Both the position numbers and the translations under genes were made by a program. Positions 60,341 through 62,605 of a stretch of 62,605 nt of DNA are shown piece after piece. Under the pieces are notes generated by a model. The model was given only the letters and a program-made list of their open reading frames with translations. It had not been told where the DNA came from and ran no database searches. Position 1 is the stretch's first letter; the number at the start of each line of letters is the position of its first letter. Origin of the DNA: Carboxydothermus islandicus (GTDB taxonomy: Bacteria; Bacillota; Z-2901; Carboxydothermales; Carboxydothermaceae); contig NZ_BDJL01000142.1 in NCBI RefSeq assembly GCF_001950325.1, positions 56,703 to 119,307 on the forward strand, in the 5' to 3' direction.

Positions 60341-61095
60341 TAAAGTCCGAGGATTTTTCTTAATTTTTTCGCCTGGGCTCTGCTTACCGGAACTTCGCTT
60401 TTTTCTTTATCCTCCACCACTAAAGTATAAGTACCGTTAAAAAAGGGTATTATCTCTTTCACCTTTTGCAGATTGACAATAAAACAGCGGTGGCAGCGGA
60501 AAAATACCGTAGGATTAAGCCGGGCCTCTAATTCCTTTAAGGTAAAGCGGGTAAAATACCTATCTTCGTAAGTTTTAAGGTAAACGTAATCTTGCTCGGT
60601 ATACGCAAAAATAATATCCTGTTCCCCCACCAAAACCGTTTTCCCGCCTTTTTCGGCCGGTATCCGGTCAAGTCTGCCCGTTAACCGGTATGAGTTAAAA
60701 GCATCTTCCCCTTTGGGTAAACCGTTTTCCTGGATAAGTTTCTTTACCTTTTCTACGGTTTTCTTTAGCCTTTTGGGCTCAATGGGTTTTAGTAAATAAT
60801 CCACCGCATTTACTTCAAACGCTTTTAAGGCATACTCGTCATAAGCGGTAACAAAAACCACATACGGTGGGTGGGGCAGGGCATTGATTTCCTTAGCTAA
60901 CTCAAGCCCGGAAAGTCCCGGCATTTCAATATCCAAAAACAACAAAGAATAATCCACCGCCCTGATTAAAGCAAGGGCTTCGCTGGCCGTTGCCGCCTCC
61001 CCCACCACTTCAATTTCCGGAATCTCCCCTAATAAAAAACGCAGTTCCTGCCGGGCAGGATACTCATCATCCACAATGAGCGTCCTAATTTTCAT
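60340..61095 (-). CDS. LytTR-family response regulator
   Basis: 251 residues from ATG 61095 ([23 protein letters not shown]), GGGGAGAGGG upstream. Receiver domain 1 to about 120 with phosphoacceptor Asp in [19 protein letters not shown] and the Lys in [14 protein letters not shown]. The LytTR DNA-binding domain is at about 145-250 ([49 protein letters not shown]). Overlaps the kinase gene by 11 bases, so the pair is coupled. Candidate regulator of the adjacent acs. Confidence 0.95.
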   Translation of the reverse strand: MKIRTLIVDDEYPARQELRFLLGEIPEIEVVGEAATASEALALIRAVDYSLLFLDIEMPGLSGLELAKEINALPHPPYVVFVTAYDEYALKAFEVNAVDYLLKPIEPKRLKKTVEKVKKLIQENGLPKGEDAFNSYRLTGRLDRIPAEKGGKTVLVGEQDIIFAYTEQDYVYLKTYEDRYFTRFTLKELEARLNPTVFFRCHRCFIVNLQKVKEIIPFFNGTYTLVVEDKEKSEVPVSRAQAKKLRKILGL

Positions 61096-62407
61096 TTTCC
61101 CTCTCCCCTTCTTCTTCAATTTTAAACGCCGGGATGGAAAAGCTTACGGTAGTCCCCACCCCTAACTTCGATTCTATTTTAAGGCCCGCCTCCCGGCCGT
61201 ACAAACTAAGCAAACGTTCGTGGACGTTGGACATCCCAACCCCTGTCCCCGAGCCAAATCCAGGTTCTAAAACCCGGCCAATCATGCTGGGAGAAATCCC
61301 CACTCCATCATCTTTTATTTCCACGTGAATTTTTTCCCCATCCCGCTTAATCCGGATTAAAACCGTACCCTGGGATTCTTTAGGGGTAATACCGTGTTTC
61401 ACCGCATTTTCCACCAGTGGTTGTAATGTTAACACCGGAAACTGATAATTCAGTAATTCCCGGTCAATATCCCTGATAATTCTTAGCTTTTGCCGGAACC
61501 GGGCTTTTTCCAGAACCAAATAAGTATTGACGTAATCCAGCTCTTCCTTTAACGTGCCAAACATCCCCTGTTTTTTTAAAGTTTGCCGGAAAAACTTTGC
61601 CAGATGAATTAGAAGTTTTCGGGCTAATTCCGGGTTGGTCCGGTTAAACATGATGATGGTATTTAGGGTATTAAAGAGAAAGTGCGGATTTATCTTGGCC
61701 TGCAACGCTTCCAACTGGGCCTGGGTCACCATTTGCGCCTGGCGGTCAAGCTCGGCTATTTCCATTTGCAGGTTTAAGATCTGGGCAATCCCCATCGCAA
61801 GTTTAACTGTTTGGGCCGGCATCTCCCCTTTTTTCGTCTGGTAAAGCTTAATGGTGCCCACCACCTGGCCGCGAATTTTCAAAGGAACAACCACCGCCGC
61901 CTGGAGGGGGCAGTCGCAGTCTTTAACCGAGCAAATGTATTTTAAACTGTGGTCAATTATTTTAAGCTCCCCGGTGCGGATGGCTTCTTTAGTGGCAAAG
62001 GTCCGGATAGGATCCCCTATTTTATGCCGTTCGCAACCAACCCCCACATACGCCAGCACTTTTTCCCGGTCCGTAATTGCTACCGCTTCCATGTCGCTAA
62101 TCCGCTGAATTATTTCGGCAATTTTTCCGGCGGTCTCGACATTTAATCCCTGCTTGATAATCGGCAAAGCTTCATTGGCCAGCATGAGCGGATTTAACTG
62201 GTCCTGCACTTCTTTTTTTAAAGTAATCACTCTAAAAGAGCGAAAAAAGTGGCTGGCGACATATACTCCAAGAAAATTAATTAAAAACAGGAGAATAACG
62301 GACAGTAAAAGCTTTAAGCCTTCCGGAAAAAAAACATAAAATCCAAAAAACCCTTCAAAAGCTGTCATTATCACCGCTAAAAGAAATAGCTTTAAAAAAG
62401 GCTCCAA
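61085..62407 (-). CDS. LytS-like sensor histidine kinase
   Basis: 440 residues. One or two N-terminal membrane helices (about 5-55) instead of the usual multi-helix LytS sensor, then a GAF domain (about 80-205) containing ICSVKDCDCPLQAAVVVPLKIRG, then a His kinase domain with phosphoacceptor His in QAKINPHFLFNTLNTI, and an ATPase domain with LQPLVENAVKHGI and DDGVGISP. The GAF cysteines may bind a ligand or metal. It phosphorylates the LytTR regulator encoded immediately downstream. Related systems sense pyruvate or similar carboxylates, fitting the adjacent acetate-activating gene. Confidence 0.93.
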   Translation of the reverse strand: MEPFLKLFLLAVIMTAFEGFFGFYVFFPEGLKLLLSVILLFLINFLGVYVASHFFRSFRVITLKKEVQDQLNPLMLANEALPIIKQGLNVETAGKIAEIIQRISDMEAVAITDREKVLAYVGVGCERHKIGDPIRTFATKEAIRTGELKIIDHSLKYICSVKDCDCPLQAAVVVPLKIRGQVVGTIKLYQTKKGEMPAQTVKLAMGIAQILNLQMEIAELDRQAQMVTQAQLEALQAKINPHFLFNTLNTIIMFNRTNPELARKLLIHLAKFFRQTLKKQGMFGTLKEELDYVNTYLVLEKARFRQKLRIIRDIDRELLNYQFPVLTLQPLVENAVKHGITPKESQGTVLIRIKRDGEKIHVEIKDDGVGISPSMIGRVLEPGFGSGTGVGMSNVHERLLSLYGREAGLKIESKLGVGTTVSFSIPAFKIEEEGERENEN

Positions 62408-62514
62408 ACTCTCACCTCGTTGAAATTTTCTTAATATTATTATAATTTAAAACTCCAAAAAATAAATATTCATTTTTTTGGGAAAAACAATTTTTATCCC
62501 GGCTAAAAAATTTA

Positions 62515-62541
62515 AGAAAAAAAAAAGAGGGTGTTAACCCC
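62515..62541 (-). terminator. terminator at right edge
   Basis: Minus strand AGGG...CCCT stem followed by a run of about ten T, right behind the stop of the partial gene at 62542. Confidence 0.7.
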
Positions 62542-62605
62542 CTAACTTCCGCTCACCGCCACTTCTTCAATTAACAGGGTAGGGCTTCCTTTGGCTCCGT
62601 AAAAC
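62542..62605 (-). CDS. C-terminal end of a gene, possibly TldD/PmbA-type
   Basis: Only the last 20 codons and stop are in the window (FYGAKGSPTLLIEEVAVSGS). The ending resembles the final strand of TldD/PmbA metallopeptidase-like proteins, which often end with a similar LIEEhTVGG-type strand. The fragment is too short for a firm call. Confidence 0.4.
   Translation of the reverse strand, partial: FYGAKGSPTLLIEEVAVSGS

Noticed and set aside
1-62605. tRNA, rRNA, CRISPR arrays, insertion sequences or prophage genes
   Set aside because: None recognised on either strand; no regularly spaced repeats and no transposase or integrase-like protein.

Overview
The window reads as a chromosomal segment of a strictly anaerobic, probably thermophilic, low-GC Gram-positive bacterium. 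It looks like the Carboxydothermus/Moorella type of Firmicute, but that is an inference from gene content and protein style, not from a marker gene. Almost everything lies on the minus strand. Ribosome binding sites are strong (AGGAGG type), GTG and TTG starts are common, and terminators are classical hairpins with T-tracts. No tRNA, rRNA, insertion sequence or CRISPR array was seen.

Region 1 (1-16.7 kb) is a nitrogen-assimilation block. It holds two intact type I glutamine synthetases, a third GS-like protein that has lost its catalytic residues, a glutamate synthase split into three genes (amidotransferase, ferredoxin/FMN domain, GXGXG domain), an orphan FMN glutamate-synthase-like protein, a diguanylate cyclase and two ANTAR-domain regulators. 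Two leaders (about 12.4 and 16.6 kb) carry the tandem hexaloop-plus-terminator architecture recognised by ANTAR proteins, and a third (8.25 kb) carries a partial version. An AT-rich restriction-modification cassette (3.2-5.4 kb) sits between the first glnA and the rest: a controller protein with a C-box, a MjaI-like endonuclease, and a methyltransferase with a degenerate nuclease-like tail.

Region 2 (16.7-41.7 kb) is the highlight: a minus-strand cluster that appears to encode anaerobic purine degradation together with a bacterial microcompartment. It contains a purine permease, adenine deaminase, a guanine-deaminase-type aminohydrolase, a xanthine dehydrogenase in four polypeptides with selenium-hydroxylase accessory proteins (YqeB/YqeC types), an allantoinase-like amidohydrolase, an isochorismatase-fold amidohydrolase, a UbiD/UbiX decarboxylase pair, a diverged adenine-deaminase paralogue, a cyclase-family hydrolase, glutamate formiminotransferase, formimino-THF cyclodeaminase and a two-subunit serine dehydratase. 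Embedded in it are three BMC-H shell proteins, one PduB-like BMC-T, one EutN/CcmL pentamer protein, an EutJ-like ATPase and a flavoprotein. In order, these fit the classical clostridial route: xanthine, ureido-imidazolecarboxylate, aminoimidazolecarboxylate, aminoimidazole, imidazolone, formiminoglycine, then glycine plus formimino-THF, and finally serine and pyruvate. A MerR-XRE-cupin fusion regulator heads the cluster.

Region 3 (42-62.6 kb) is mixed: a B12-dependent ribonucleotide reductase, a secreted LysM-NlpC/P60 hydrolase, a stand-alone acyl-CoA-synthetase C-terminal domain, a pentahaem lipoprotein cytochrome, a metallo-beta-lactamase-fold protein, a trehalose/glucan operon (GT4, glucosidase, OtsA, OtsB), alanine racemase and dehydrogenase, NnrD, AcpS, acetyl-CoA synthetase and a LytS/LytTR two-component pair. 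The window cuts an HdrB-like gene at its left end and a probable TldD/PmbA-type gene at its right end.
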